Positions 38,326 through 46,923 of a DNA stretch of 64,000 bases are shown here, one piece after another. The notes beneath the pieces were generated by a model. That model was given only the letters and a program-made list of their open reading frames with translations, was not told the DNA's origin and searched no databases. The DNA is taken from assembly GCA_021738625.1 (NCBI GenBank), contig JAIPBS010000002.1, forward strand, positions 147,225 through 211,224. Reading direction: 5' to 3'. Numbering within the stretch: position 1 is the stretch's first letter; each line of letters opens with the position of its first letter. Source of the stretch: Bacteroidales bacterium (GTDB taxonomy: Bacteria; Bacteroidota; Bacteroidia; Bacteroidales; JAIOZK01). The translations under genes were made by a program, and so were the position numbers.

Positions 38326-39258
38326 ATGGATAGATTAAAGGTTTTATCAGTCAACATTTCCGAAAAGAAAGGCATCATCAAAAAGCCTGTTGAAAGTATC
38401 CGGCTGAGCAGGAATGGTGTGGAAGACGATGCCCACGCCGGAAGCTGGCACCGGCAGGTGAGCCTGCTCGGAAACGAAAGCGTTAAAAAATTTGAAGAGC
38501 TGGCCGGACGCAAGATTGAGTTCGGTGAATTTGCCGAAAACATCACCACCGAAGGCATTAAACTATATGAAACCAATCCTTTTGACAAATTATACAATGA
38601 CAATGTAATCCTGGAAGTAACCCAGATCGGTAAAAAATGCCATGGCGATCGTTGCGCCATTTTTCGCGAGGTCGGCAATTGTGTAATGCCCAAAGAAGGT
38701 ATTTTCGCCAGGGTTCTCAAAAGCGGCAACATGCAGGCCGGTGACGAGCTGGTTTATGAGCCCAAAATGTTCAGGGTGAAGATCGTTACCCTGAGCGATC
38801 GTGCCAGCAAAGGAGAATATAAAGACCGGAGCGGCCCCCGGATTGAGGAGTTGATCAGGGAGTATTTTGACCGGATCAAATGGAGAGTAGAGGTCGAAAG
38901 TGTGGTAATACCCGACGATCGCGATCAGCTCAGCTCCATTTTGGTAAATGAAAAAGAAAGCTGCACGGACGTGGTTTTTACCACCGGAGGAACCGGTATT
39001 GGAGCAAGAGACTTTACCCCCGAGGTGGTATCCGGCTTTCTCGACAAAGACATTCCCGGCATCATGGAGATGATCCGGATGAAATACGGTATGGAAAAGC
39101 CCAATGCTTTGCTTAGCAGGGGAGTGGCGGGCGTGATGGGCAAAAGCCTGGTCTACACCCTGCCCGGCAGCGTAAAAGCCGTAAACGAATACATGACTGA
39201 AATAACCAAAACCCTGCAGCATCTGATTTATATGTTGCATGGGCTGGATGTACATTGA
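38326..39258 (+). CDS. MOSC-MogA fusion: MOSC sulfurase domain plus molybdopterin adenylyltransferase
   Basis: A 310-residue two-domain protein. Residues 1-145 are a MOSC domain (VEDDAHAGSWHRQVSLL and CHGDRCAIFREVGNCVM), the fold of proteins that bind or sulfurate the molybdenum cofactor. Residues 148-310 are a MogA/MoaB domain (VVFTTGGTGIGARDFTPEV, SRGVAGVMGKSLVYTLPGS), which adenylylates molybdopterin before MoeA inserts Mo. Putting both in one chain channels the MogA step into cofactor handling; such fusions occur in other Bacteroidota and clostridia. In this cluster it follows moaC. Confidence 0.88.
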   Translation: MDRLKVLSVNISEKKGIIKKPVESIRLSRNGVEDDAHAGSWHRQVSLLGNESVKKFEELAGRKIEFGEFAENITTEGIKLYETNPFDKLYNDNVILEVTQIGKKCHGDRCAIFREVGNCVMPKEGIFARVLKSGNMQAGDELVYEPKMFRVKIVTLSDRASKGEYKDRSGPRIEELIREYFDRIKWRVEVESVVIPDDRDQLSSILVNEKESCTDVVFTTGGTGIGARDFTPEVVSGFLDKDIPGIMEMIRMKYGMEKPNALLSRGVAGVMGKSLVYTLPGSVKAVNEYMTEITKTLQHLIYMLHGLDVH

Positions 39259-39310
39259 TTTGAAAATTGCTTAATTTGAAAATTTGAAAATGTTGCTACT
39301 AAATGCTAAA

Positions 39311-39407
39311 TAAATGTTCGATTGTTCGATTGCTCCATTGTTGAAAAGCTAACTGCCTGTGACAATTAAACAATGAAACAATGTAGCAATGAAACAATCA
39401 TTTAAAT
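39311..39407 (+). repeat. Imperfect inverted repeats of the aacaatngaacaat family
   Basis: Left arm around gattgttcgattgctccattgtt and right arm around aacaatgaaacaatgtagcaatg form an imperfect hairpin, similar to the repeat at 38256. Confidence 0.5.
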
Positions 39408-39417
39408 AAATTATACC

Positions 39418-39972
39418 ATGAACAGAGAAGAAGCAATTGATTTATTAAAAAGCTACATCAAAAACCCCAACATGATCAACCACTGTCTTGCTTCGGAGGC
39501 GGTGATGCGGGATCTGGCCAGGCATTTTGGCGAGGATGAAGAAAAATGGGCGTTGGCGGGCCTGCTTCATGACCTGGATGTTGAAGTGATTAATGCAGAT
39601 CCCAAGGAGCATGGATTGAAGACGGCCGAGATTCTTGAAGAAAAAGGTCTTGATGGGGGCATTATCGACGCCATAAAACATCACAACGAAGAGGCAACCG
39701 GCAAGGAGCGCTCCGGCAGGTTTCAGCATGCCCTGGCGGCAGGGGAAACCATCACCGGGTTGATCGTGGCCACCACACTTGTTTATCCCGATAAAAAAGT
39801 TGCCTCGGTCAAACCCAAGTCGATTCGCAAGCGCATGAAAGAAAAATCATTTGCCGCCTCCGTTAAACGCGAAAACATCATGGAATGTGAAAAAGCCGGC
39901 ATCCCGCTGGATGAGTTTATTGTGCTGAGTTTGGGAGCGATGAGCCGAATTGGAGATGATATTGGATTGTAA
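39418..39972 (+). CDS. HD-domain (HDIG-type) hydrolase, substrate unknown
   Basis: A 184-residue HD-superfamily protein with HD pair in WALAGLLHDLDVEVINADPKEHG (H/D metal ligands) and a conserved second histidine region IIDAIKHHNEEATGKERSGRFQHALAAGETITGL. It resembles predicted HD phosphohydrolases of about 185 residues widespread in anaerobes and often encoded near Moco or cofactor genes. The substrate is not predictable. Confidence 0.75.
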   Translation: MNREEAIDLLKSYIKNPNMINHCLASEAVMRDLARHFGEDEEKWALAGLLHDLDVEVINADPKEHGLKTAEILEEKGLDGGIIDAIKHHNEEATGKERSGRFQHALAAGETITGLIVATTLVYPDKKVASVKPKSIRKRMKEKSFAASVKRENIMECEKAGIPLDEFIVLSLGAMSRIGDDIGL

Positions 39973-39978
39973 GTTTGT

Positions 39979-40045
39979 TTCAGGTTGCAGGTTTCAAGTT
40001 GCAGGTTAACCAAACATGCAACCTTTAACATGTAACTTGCAACAG
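39979..40045 (+). repeat. Intergenic imperfect hairpin (ggttgcaggtttcaagttgc / gcaacctttaacatgtaacttgc)
   Basis: Complementary tracts around 39983-40002 and 40014-40043 form an imperfect stem. Same style as other gaps in the molybdopterin region; no gene. Confidence 0.45.
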
Positions 40046-40108
40046 TTTATTAACACAATCATTTTAGTAAAAATCCCCGAATGGTTTTTTAAATGCTTCA
40101 TGTTAAGC

Positions 40109-40116
40109 TATCTTTG
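40109..40116 (+). promoter_or_regulatory. Candidate -7 box TATCTTTG for the ftsB-like gene, very close to its ATG
   Basis: Exact TAnnTTTG match only 5 bp upstream of the ATG at 40122, so transcription would start at or near the start codon (leaderless mRNA). Confidence 0.4.
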
Positions 40117-40121
40117 CCTGT

Positions 40122-40415
40122 ATGAAAATCCCGAAACTACTTAAAAACAAATACTTTCTCACCGGCCTGGCCTTCGTGGTATGGATGTTGTTTTTCGACA
40201 GCAACAACATGATCAGGCAGGCGAAGCTTTCCTCCAACCTGAACCGCCTTGAAAAGCAAAAGGCTTATTACCTGAGCGAGATCAAAAAAGACAGCACCGC
40301 CCTTCACCAGCTGCAAACCGACCTGAACACCCTTGAAAAATTCGCCCGCGAACGCTACCTGATGAAAAGAGACAATGAAGATATTTATTTGATTGTAAGG
40401 GAGAAGGGGGAGTAG
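40122..40415 (+). CDS. FtsB/DivIC-like septum formation initiator
   Basis: A 97-residue bitopic membrane protein: short cytoplasmic N-terminus, transmembrane helix (FLTGLAFVVWMLFFDSNNM), then a coiled coil (LNRLEKQKAYYLSEIKKDSTALHQLQTDL) and a short C-terminal segment ending EDIYLIVREKGE. This is the FtsB/DivIC architecture: it helps scaffold the divisome through FtsL/FtsQ. Monocistronic, with a possible leaderless promoter. Confidence 0.85.
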   Translation: MKIPKLLKNKYFLTGLAFVVWMLFFDSNNMIRQAKLSSNLNRLEKQKAYYLSEIKKDSTALHQLQTDLNTLEKFARERYLMKRDNEDIYLIVREKGE

Positions 40416-40426
40416 CGTCCTGCTTA

Positions 40427-40529
40427 TATACTGAATCTTATTAAAAATGCAAAGCATTTTTCTGTTAGATTCAGTTATACCGATAGGAACAGGAGGTCAA
40501 TCATTGCAAACCTGTTCCGGATCGGTATA
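40427..40529 (+). repeat. 103-bp double-hairpin dispersed repeat, copy C (best preserved)
   Basis: Both hairpins are perfect: ACTGAATCT/AGATTCAGT with inner AAAAATGC/GCATTTTT, and ATACCGAT/ATCGGTAT with inner GGAACAGG/CCTGTTCC. It starts 12 bp after the FtsB-like stop, between that gene and the VCBS kinase. Confidence 0.9.
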
Positions 40530-40591
40530 CACAGATTCTAAGTTTTATGTTGTAGTTTTAGAATCACCCCAAATTATTCCACTGATTTTAT

Positions 40592-40599
40592 TAGCTTTG
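40592..40599 (+). promoter_or_regulatory. Candidate -7 box TAGCTTTG for the VCBS-kinase gene
   Basis: Exact match only 2 bp upstream of the first ATG (40602). Since transcription normally starts about 7 nt past this box, the real start is more likely the ATG at 40608 or 40614. Confidence 0.4.
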
Positions 40600-40601
40600 A
40601 C

Positions 40602-42674
40602 ATGTTTATGAGCATGCGAAGGAAGCTTTTCAATATAGCTTTAAGCCCCTATTTTCTGGCCTTGTTGGTCAGTGTGATTGTCATTGCCCTTATACCATAT
40701 CGGTTCAACAGCTATCAAGCTTCTTTGATAAAATCAAACTATTCGGCTGCCTCTGAAAACCAACTGATCTCTTATGCAGACCTGGATGGGAATCAGTATG
40801 ATGAGCAGATTGATTTTAAAACCAACCTGGAAGGAAATGCTGCTATTGTAATAAGGGATCACGAACTGAAAACCATCGGGCAGTTTAATTTAAATGGCGA
40901 TTATCCTGGTGGAACACATTTTTTCTCTTTTCATGATTGTGATCATGACGATTTCAATGAAGTTTATGTATTGATCGTAAGAAATGATTCTGTTTTTCTT
41001 AGTTTTTCAGAATTGGTTGATTTAAAAAAAGTTGATTTTCAGGAAATCTATATCGACCAACTCCTAAAAAACAGTTCACTCAATGACTACAATATAGGAA
41101 TCCAACATATTGATGATTTGGATAGCGATGGAGTGGATGAAGTTTTATTCCGAATAAGAGGAGGTTTCTCCCTGCAACCGCGCAACATCTACGCCTTCAA
41201 CCCGGTTGATAAATCACTTTTGAAGTCACCTTTAAGTTATAGTTACATGAGTGTTAGATCAATAGCAGATATTGACGGGGATGGATTTAAGGAAATTCTT
41301 ACCGGCACACAGTCAACCGGAAACGCCACTGAAGATTATTACCCTTTCGATGACTCAAGCGCATGGTTGTTTGTGCTTGATCATAAACTGGAATTCAAGT
41401 GCCCGCCAAAGGAATTTCCCGGGAAGCAACTTCGCTTGATGAGTATTGATTTTGGTAAGGGCAAAATCGCAACGATCATCAAAAATAAAGGTCAGAATAA
41501 GCAATACCCAAATTTACAAGTACGATTTTATGCTAAAGATTGTAGATTGATGGACAGTCTTATTCTAGATTATCTTGTACCGGTCTATACAAGAGAATTT
41601 GTGATTGATAAGTTAAATGAAGATTTATTTCTCTTGAACAAAGGAACGAACAGCATCTATCTGATAAACAAAAATCTTAAAACCAGAAAGGTCAGGTCCA
41701 AAGCTAAAATTTCAAGTGGACACAGATACTTAAAAGATATCGATCTGGACGGATTGGATGAACTCATTATTTGGAGTACGGAAAAAAACGACATGCTAAT
41801 ATACAGGGATAAATTACAACATCCTGTTTTTATCCATATTCCCGGAAATTATTTTGGTGATGTAAGATTGATTTCACCAAGGCAGGCAGGAGAAGAAACC
41901 CAACTCTTTGTGCAAAATGGAAGGAACACTTATTTGTTCTCTTATGGAAAGAATCCGATGTACTATCTGAAATATCCTTACTATGCATTAATTTACCTGA
42001 TCATACTGGGATTTATTTTGCTTGTTAGAAAGTTGCAGCACATTCAGTTTGAGCGAAAGAAACGGATCAGCGATCAGATCTCCGACCTTCAGTTAAAGAC
42101 GGTTAAAACACGTTTCGATCCGCATTTCACCTTCAACGCCATCAATGCCATTGGTTATGCCATTTACAAGGAAGATAAAAACCTGGCTTATGATTATGTA
42201 GCCAGGCTGTCGGATTTTATGCGGGATATGATGCAGGATTCGGATAAAATCGAACGCAGCTTGCGGGAGGAACTAAATTCCGTTAAAAACTACCTTGAGA
42301 TTGAAAAATTAAGATTCAAACACAAGTTAGATTATGAAGTTCAATCGGATGGACATGATGTTCTGATTCCGAAAAACCTGATATTCACTTTTGTTGAGAA
42401 TGCTGTAAAACATGGTATCCGGCCAAAAGAAGGAGAAGGGTGCATAGGGATTCAAATAATTCCACACGATAAATACGCCACGATTATTATCGAAGACGAT
42501 GGCATTGGAAGAGCTGAAGCCGAAAAACAAAAAACCACAGGAACCGGATCGGGTTTGAAAATGGTGGATCAAATCCTGGAACTATACAAAAACCTCAAAG
42601 GAAAGACAATCACATACAAAATATCCGATAAGGTCCCTTCAGGCACAGCAATTGAAATTGAGGTCCCTTTTTGA
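40602..42674 (+). CDS. Sensor histidine kinase with periplasmic FG-GAP/VCBS-like repeats
   Basis: A 690-residue kinase. Three in-frame ATGs (40602, 40608, 40614) are possible; the promoter position favours one of the later two (MRRKLFNIAL). After one TM segment (about 12-28), the periplasmic part (about 45-440) contains at least five D-x-D-x-D-G-type calcium-loop repeats (DLDGNQYDEQID, DLDSDGVDEVLF, DIDGDGFKEIL, DIDLDGLDELII). A second TM helix (YYALIYLIILGFILLVRK) leads into a LytS-type His_kinase domain (RFDPHFTFNAINAIGY) and an HATPase (FVENAVKHGI, GTGSGLKMVDQI). Linking FG-GAP propeller repeats to a kinase is unusual; the sensed ligand is unknown. The partner LytTR gene follows 46 bp later. 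Confidence 0.85.
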   Translation: MFMSMRRKLFNIALSPYFLALLVSVIVIALIPYRFNSYQASLIKSNYSAASENQLISYADLDGNQYDEQIDFKTNLEGNAAIVIRDHELKTIGQFNLNGDYPGGTHFFSFHDCDHDDFNEVYVLIVRNDSVFLSFSELVDLKKVDFQEIYIDQLLKNSSLNDYNIGIQHIDDLDSDGVDEVLFRIRGGFSLQPRNIYAFNPVDKSLLKSPLSYSYMSVRSIADIDGDGFKEILTGTQSTGNATEDYYPFDDSSAWLFVLDHKLEFKCPPKEFPGKQLRLMSIDFGKGKIATIIKNKGQNKQYPNLQVRFYAKDCRLMDSLILDYLVPVYTREFVIDKLNEDLFLLNKGTNSIYLINKNLKTRKVRSKAKISSGHRYLKDIDLDGLDELIIWSTEKNDMLIYRDKLQHPVFIHIPGNYFGDVRLISPRQAGEETQLFVQNGRNTYLFSYGKNPMYYLKYPYYALIYLIILGFILLVRKLQHIQFERKKRISDQISDLQLKTVKTRFDPHFTFNAINAIGYAIYKEDKNLAYDYVARLSDFMRDMMQDSDKIERSLREELNSVKNYLEIEKLRFKHKLDYEVQSDGHDVLIPKNLIFTFVENAVKHGIRPKEGEGCIGIQIIPHDKYATIIIEDDGIGRAEAEKQKTTGTGSGLKMVDQILELYKNLKGKTITYKISDKVPSGTAIEIEVPF

Positions 42675-42720
42675 CGGTCCCGTCATTTTTTCTATTTTTA
42701 CTCCTATAAAAGTTGTGCGT

Positions 42721-43434
42721 ATGCCAAAACCCAGAATTTCAGCAGTTATAGTTGATGACGAACCCGACGCCCTCAATTTTCTATCAGATTTGTTAGACGA
42801 TACCAATGAAATTGAAATCTGTGCTAAAGCGGAAAAGGTTGAGCAGGGTGTTAAAGCAATTGTTGAGCACAAACCGGATTTGGTATTTCTTGATATCGAC
42901 ATGCCCAACAAAAATGGTTTTGAACTGGTCAATGAGATCAATGAGCTAAAGGTTGAAACAAAAATAATTTTCACCACCGCATACAGGCAATATGCCGTAG
43001 ATGCTTTTGATAAAGCGGCTTTTGGTTATTTGATGAAGCCCATACGACCCGACAAACTTCAAAAGCTGATCAACCGCTTTAAGCTTGAAAAGCAACAAAA
43101 CAATACCGGTAACAATAAACATAAGTTTCGCACCTTCAAAGGTTTTGTGATGATTGATCAAAATGAAGTGATGGGCTGCAAAGCCGACGGTAACTACACC
43201 CATGTCTTTTTCAACAATGGTAAAGCCGAGCATGTGATCTGCCAGATAGGTGAGATAGAGCAAAAGTTCGGATCAGAAAGCTTTTTCCGTTCACATCGAT
43301 CAGCACTGGTGAATATAAAATACATTCATTCCTTTGCGCGTAAAACCAGTACCCTGCAAATGCTGAGTGAGATCGTGGAGCTGGAGTTTCCGGTTGCGAG
43401 GGAGAAAGTGAGGGAGTTGGAAAGGCTGATTTGA
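42721..43434 (+). CDS. LytTR-family response regulator, partner of the VCBS kinase
   Basis: The ATG at 42721 (MPKPRISAVIVDDEP) is chosen because the receiver domain starts there; an upstream in-frame ATG at 42652 would overlap the kinase. The 237-residue protein has a receiver with phospho-acceptor aspartate in LVFLDIDMPNKNGF and a C-terminal LytTR DNA-binding domain (FFRSHRSALVNIKYI). It is a paralogue of the regulator at 29.0 kb; both are paired with LytS-type kinases. Confidence 0.9.
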   Translation: MPKPRISAVIVDDEPDALNFLSDLLDDTNEIEICAKAEKVEQGVKAIVEHKPDLVFLDIDMPNKNGFELVNEINELKVETKIIFTTAYRQYAVDAFDKAAFGYLMKPIRPDKLQKLINRFKLEKQQNNTGNNKHKFRTFKGFVMIDQNEVMGCKADGNYTHVFFNNGKAEHVICQIGEIEQKFGSESFFRSHRSALVNIKYIHSFARKTSTLQMLSEIVELEFPVAREKVRELERLI

Positions 43435-43603
43435 TTCGAAATATCATAAAACATGTCACATATTTTATGTGCCATGTTTTATGAGTTATGTTAAACGCCA
43501 AGAGGTTTCGACCGTCATTGTTTCGCTGATGTTCAACAATGGTGGGACAACATGCTTAAAAACAAAACCAGCAAGAGTACTTTAAACAAAGGACGGTGCA
43601 AAA
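43435..43603. other. Gap after the LytTR regulator with a partial repeat fragment
   Basis: No gene. 43505-43555 contains a degraded left part of the multi-hairpin repeat (cattgtttcgctgatgttc pairs with aacaatg), preceding the first full copy at 43604. Confidence 0.4.
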
Positions 43604-43827
43604 CGCTCAGGGATTCCCTGCCCGTCCGGCAGGCGGGCTCCCTTCATTGTTTCGCTAAAGCTCAACAATGGCGGTCGGAATGACATTGATCTTTGAGTAT
43701 AGGGAGAGGCAGGCAGGACGCGCGGAGCGCGTCCTGCCTGCCTCTCCCACCCCTTTTAATAAGACACCTGTCATTCCGACGAATCCTTTTTGCATCAGCA
43801 AAAAGGGTGAGGAGGAATCTCTTAGCG
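43604..43827 (+). repeat. Multi-hairpin repeat family B, copy 1 (224 bp)
   Basis: Outer stem cgctcagggattcc / ggaatctcttagcg closes the element. Inside: left hairpin CATTGTT (43645-43651)/AACAATG (43664-43670) with loop TCGCTaaaGCTC; an 11-bp stem TCGGAATGACA (43675)/TGTCATTCCGA (43769); a central perfect 22-bp GC palindrome at 43702-43748 with loop gga; right hairpin CCTTTTTGC (43785)/GCAAAAAGG (43798). The first half also carries cccgtccggcaggcggg. Confidence 0.85.
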
Positions 43828-43871
43828 AAATGCATTCCCACAGTAAAAGTTTTTATAACTGGTCTGCTAAT

Positions 43872-44094
43872 CGCCAGGAGATTCCTCCTTCCACAGCCTC
43901 GCTGCGCTCGGCTGTTTCAGTTGGAATGACATTCTGTTTGTTGTTTGGGGAGGTTGAGTTGGGAGGCGCGCGAAGCGCGCCTCCCAGAACCCCTCTTACT
44001 TTTTAACAGCATCTGTCATTCCGAAACCTCTCACTTTCAACTGTTTGATAAGAATCATTAAAGGTAGCATGAGAGGTTGAGGAATCTCATGGCG
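43872..44094 (+). repeat. Multi-hairpin repeat family B, copy 2 (223 bp), just upstream of the DGR target
   Basis: Same layout as copy 1 with different stem sequences: left hairpin ACAGCC (43893)/GGCTGT (43910), loop TCGCTgcGCTC; inner stem TTGGAATGACA/TGTCATTCCGA with one G-T wobble; central 12-bp perfect palindrome TGGGAGGCGCGC (43960)/GCGCGCCTCCCA (43975), loop gaa; right hairpin AACCTCTCA (44025)/TGAGAGGTT (44070). Ends 194 bp upstream of the lipoprotein start. Confidence 0.85.
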
Positions 44095-44288
44095 CTTTGC
44101 ACTGCATTTATATAAAAGGTTTTTGCATAGGAATTGCGAAACGTCAGGAGACTCCCTGTTTCAACACTTCATACACCACCACACCCATTCATACTTGCTG
44201 CATTACATTTCATACATTTCCCGGGTTTTGCCTTCCACAGTGCAGTTTCTTTGAATATTTTTATGCATTAAACCAAAAACAAGATCTT

Positions 44289-46862
44289 ATGAAAACCCGG
44301 CATTATTATCTTTTCGCAACAGCATTATTTCTAGCAATTACAAGTGTTTTATTATGGGGATGTAAAAAAGATGATGACCCAGATCCCGACCCAAACAACC
44401 AGGACCCTCCCACATACACCGACGGACAAGGTGAAATAGGAAACATAGGAGGTACGGTGATGATAGACGATCCGACTTCGCCAATTGATGGTGCTAAGAT
44501 TGTTATCCCAGAAGGTGCTCTAAATGAAAATGAAAACATTAAAATTACCACGGCTCCTGATTACATAAAAGTGCCGGGTGATACATCAGCTCTACTGATT
44601 AAATTTGAACCTGAAGGCCTGCTTTTTAATGAGCCGGTTGAGATATCAATACCTAATAGTTATAATAATAATAATGTTAGTGCATTTTATTATAACCCTG
44701 ATTCTTTGATAATTAGTCAGATACCAATAATACAGAGAACATCCGGTTTAATAACCGCAACAACCAATCATTTTAGTTATTATTATGTTTCAGATAATGG
44801 ATTTACTGTGGGAATGGAAATGTTGAACATAGAAGGGAAAATTGGATTCAGAATAAATGATATGGGTTTTAATGGCGACCCTGGCCTTGATAAAATTCCT
44901 TCCAGTAAAAACAATTATGCAAATGCTTTTGAAGCTTTGATCAATGCCGATGAAGTAAATTCAATTTTTCAGGTTTCACTTTATAAAGACGGATACTTTT
45001 GGAATAGTCGTGTTGCTACGGCAAATATAGTTCTTGGAAGATACTCAAACGATTATGATTATAAAGCTTTGGTTTACAAAAACAATGATTTAAAATACAC
45101 AAGCGATTTTCTTGGTTCAGAACCAAACGGATTAATCAATACATGGTTTTCCGGCGAACCTTTGATTTTCTACTTTGAGGACTATGTCCCCGATCAGGAT
45201 GATAGTTATTATGTAAAACTTAAGTGGCGGTTAATAAAAGATTTGAATATTAATCATTGGACTAAGGGATATACATCACTTTATGAAGTTCACAACGAAG
45301 ATGATGATCAAAAAATAACAGAAATGGGTGTTTTTCCCATCAATGATGTTTATGAAACATGCCTGGATGAATCTTATATAAGTGGTACAGGAACAAAACC
45401 TGCTGTTGCAACCTATGAAGCCACAAATATATATTGTGACGGAGCACAGTTTAATGGCGAAATTATTAATGAAGGGGATGCTGAAGTGACACAATATGGC
45501 TTTTGTTGGTCAAAGTCTTCAGACCCTGATATCAATGACGAACATTGTAACTTTGTCGATCCGGGTGGATTAATTGAATTTGATTATGACTATTACGGTT
45601 ACATGGAGCCCAATCATTATTATTATGTAAGGGCCTATGCAAAAAACAGTCATGGAATAAGTTATGGACAAAATATTGAATTTGCTACGGAACAGGATGA
45701 ACAGGAGCCTGAAGTCAGAGGCCACGATCCTTTAAATGGTGAAACCATAAATGGAACTGTTGATATTTATCTAAGTGTTGATGATGACTGTATGATGGAC
45801 AAAGCAACCTTTGAAGTTTCCGACGGTGGTTCTTATCAGTTATTGGGTGAAGATGATGAACCCGTTCTTGCAACCTGGTATGAATTTGAATTGGAATGGA
45901 ATACAGAATTATTTGATGATGGCAATTATACAATTAGAACAATTGCATACGATGCCTCAGGCAAATCAACCACTTATACCTGGGATGTAGTTGTTGATAA
46001 CAATGGCGGCTCCAACACCCCCCCCACAGCAGCCTTCTCAGTTAACCCCTCCTCCGGCTCAACTTCCACAACTTTTGAATTTGACGGCTCAGATAGCTAC
46101 GACAACGAAGACCCCACAAGCCAATTGCAAGTGCGCTGGGACTTTGACGGAGACGGCAGTTGGGATACCGGCTGGGATTATGACAAAACCGAAAACCACC
46201 AATACAGTGACGAAGGAACATACACAGCAAAAATGGAGGTAAAGGATACCGAAGGCTTAACAGATTATACAACACACTCTGTAACGGTTAACAACGGTGG
46301 CGGCGGCAACGGCTGCGATGGCCAGACCAGCTTAACATACGGCGGTCAAACCTACGATCTTGTTGAAATTGGTGACCAGTGCTGGATGGCCGAAAACCTC
46401 AATTATGAAACCGGCAATAGCTGGTGCTATGATAACAATTCTTCCAATTGTGATACCTACGGCAGGTTGTATGATTGGTCAACTGCACTGGGCGCTTGTC
46501 CCTCGGGATGGCATTTGCCGAGTGATGATGAGTGGTGTACTTTAACTACTTACATTGACCCTACAGTGGATTGTGATGAGGTAGGATGGAGCGGAACCGA
46601 TGCAGGATACAAAATGAAAAGCACAAGTGGCTGGTACTCAAACGGAAACGGCTCTGACGCATACGGCTTCGCGGCCCTTCCGGGCGGCGGCCGTAGCAGC
46701 GATGGTGGTTTCAGCTACGTAGAGGAGGGCGCCTACTTTTGGTCCTCTACTGAGGATGGGACGGATGCCTGGGGCCGGCTCCTAAACTATAACGACGATG
46801 AAGTAGGCCGTTACTACAGCAATCAGGAGAACGGTTTTTCAGTTCGTTGCTTGAAGGATTAG
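44289..46862 (+). CDS. DGR target: lipoprotein with ZU5-like, FnIII/Ig, PKD and C-terminal FISUMP (variable) domains
   Basis: The start at 44289 gives a lipoprotein signal (MKTRHYYLFATALFLAI..., lipobox LWGC, C25) followed by an acidic linker; the in-frame ATG at 44097 lies inside a repeat and is rejected. The 857-residue protein has a ZU5-like domain (about 50-150, VIPEGALNENENIKIT, KFEPEGLLF), FnIII-like (about 350-470, FCWSKSSDPD, NHYYYVRAYAKN), an Ig-like module (about 475-570), a PKD domain (about 577-670, RWDFDGDGSWDTGWDYD) and a FISUMP domain (about 675-857, WMAENLNYETGN, GFAALPGG, NGFSVRCLKD). VR covers residues 793-857. Surface-anchored, it should present the diversified FISUMP face to the outside. 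The ligand is unknown. Confidence 0.92.
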   Translation: MKTRHYYLFATALFLAITSVLLWGCKKDDDPDPDPNNQDPPTYTDGQGEIGNIGGTVMIDDPTSPIDGAKIVIPEGALNENENIKITTAPDYIKVPGDTSALLIKFEPEGLLFNEPVEISIPNSYNNNNVSAFYYNPDSLIISQIPIIQRTSGLITATTNHFSYYYVSDNGFTVGMEMLNIEGKIGFRINDMGFNGDPGLDKIPSSKNNYANAFEALINADEVNSIFQVSLYKDGYFWNSRVATANIVLGRYSNDYDYKALVYKNNDLKYTSDFLGSEPNGLINTWFSGEPLIFYFEDYVPDQDDSYYVKLKWRLIKDLNINHWTKGYTSLYEVHNEDDDQKITEMGVFPINDVYETCLDESYISGTGTKPAVATYEATNIYCDGAQFNGEIINEGDAEVTQYGFCWSKSSDPDINDEHCNFVDPGGLIEFDYDYYGYMEPNHYYYVRAYAKNSHGISYGQNIEFATEQDEQEPEVRGHDPLNGETINGTVDIYLSVDDDCMMDKATFEVSDGGSYQLLGEDDEPVLATWYEFELEWNTELFDDGNYTIRTIAYDASGKSTTYTWDVVVDNNGGSNTPPTAAFSVNPSSGSTSTTFEFDGSDSYDNEDPTSQLQVRWDFDGDGSWDTGWDYDKTENHQYSDEGTYTAKMEVKDTEGLTDYTTHSVTVNNGGGGNGCDGQTSLTYGGQTYDLVEIGDQCWMAENLNYETGNSWCYDNNSSNCDTYGRLYDWSTALGACPSGWHLPSDDEWCTLTTYIDPTVDCDEVGWSGTDAGYKMKSTSGWYSNGNGSDAYGFAALPGGGRSSDGGFSYVEEGAYFWSSTEDGTDAWGRLLNYNDDEVGRYYSNQENGFSVRCLKD
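46666..46859 (+). repeat. DGR variable repeat (VR), 194 bp, 3' end of the target gene
   Basis: Aligns without gaps to TR (offset 741 bp) from gcttcgcggcccttcc to the last sense codon. Of 69 adenines in TR, 31 differ here (25 A to G, 5 A to T, 1 A to C); none of the 125 non-adenine positions differ. 21 codons change the residue (801, 803-805, 807, 809-811, 813, 814, 816, 823, 826, 829, 831, 836, 840, 842-844, 857) and four are silent. Identity is perfect from 46830 to 46856, the likely initiation-of-homology tract; the last A-G difference at 46857 sits at its edge. Confidence 0.95.
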
Positions 46863-46887
46863 AAATTTGATATTTGAAATTTAACAC

Positions 46888-46905
46888 ATCCGCCGGTAGG
46901 CGGAT
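46888..46905 (+). promoter_or_regulatory. Hairpin with GGTA tetraloop downstream of VR (DGR cruciform-like site)
   Basis: ATCCGCC GGTA GGCGGAT: a perfect 7-bp stem with a 4-nt loop, 28 nt after the VR end. DGRs such as the BPP-1 phage system use a short stem with a 4-nt GRNA loop just past VR for target recognition; GGTA fits GRNA. The position and form match; function here is inferred. Confidence 0.65.
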
Positions 46906-46923
46906 CGAAAAATTTTATAAGAT

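Noticed and set aside
43668..44006. ORFs over the B-family palindromes
   Set aside because: Repeat DNA read as protein; the same frames break in other copies.
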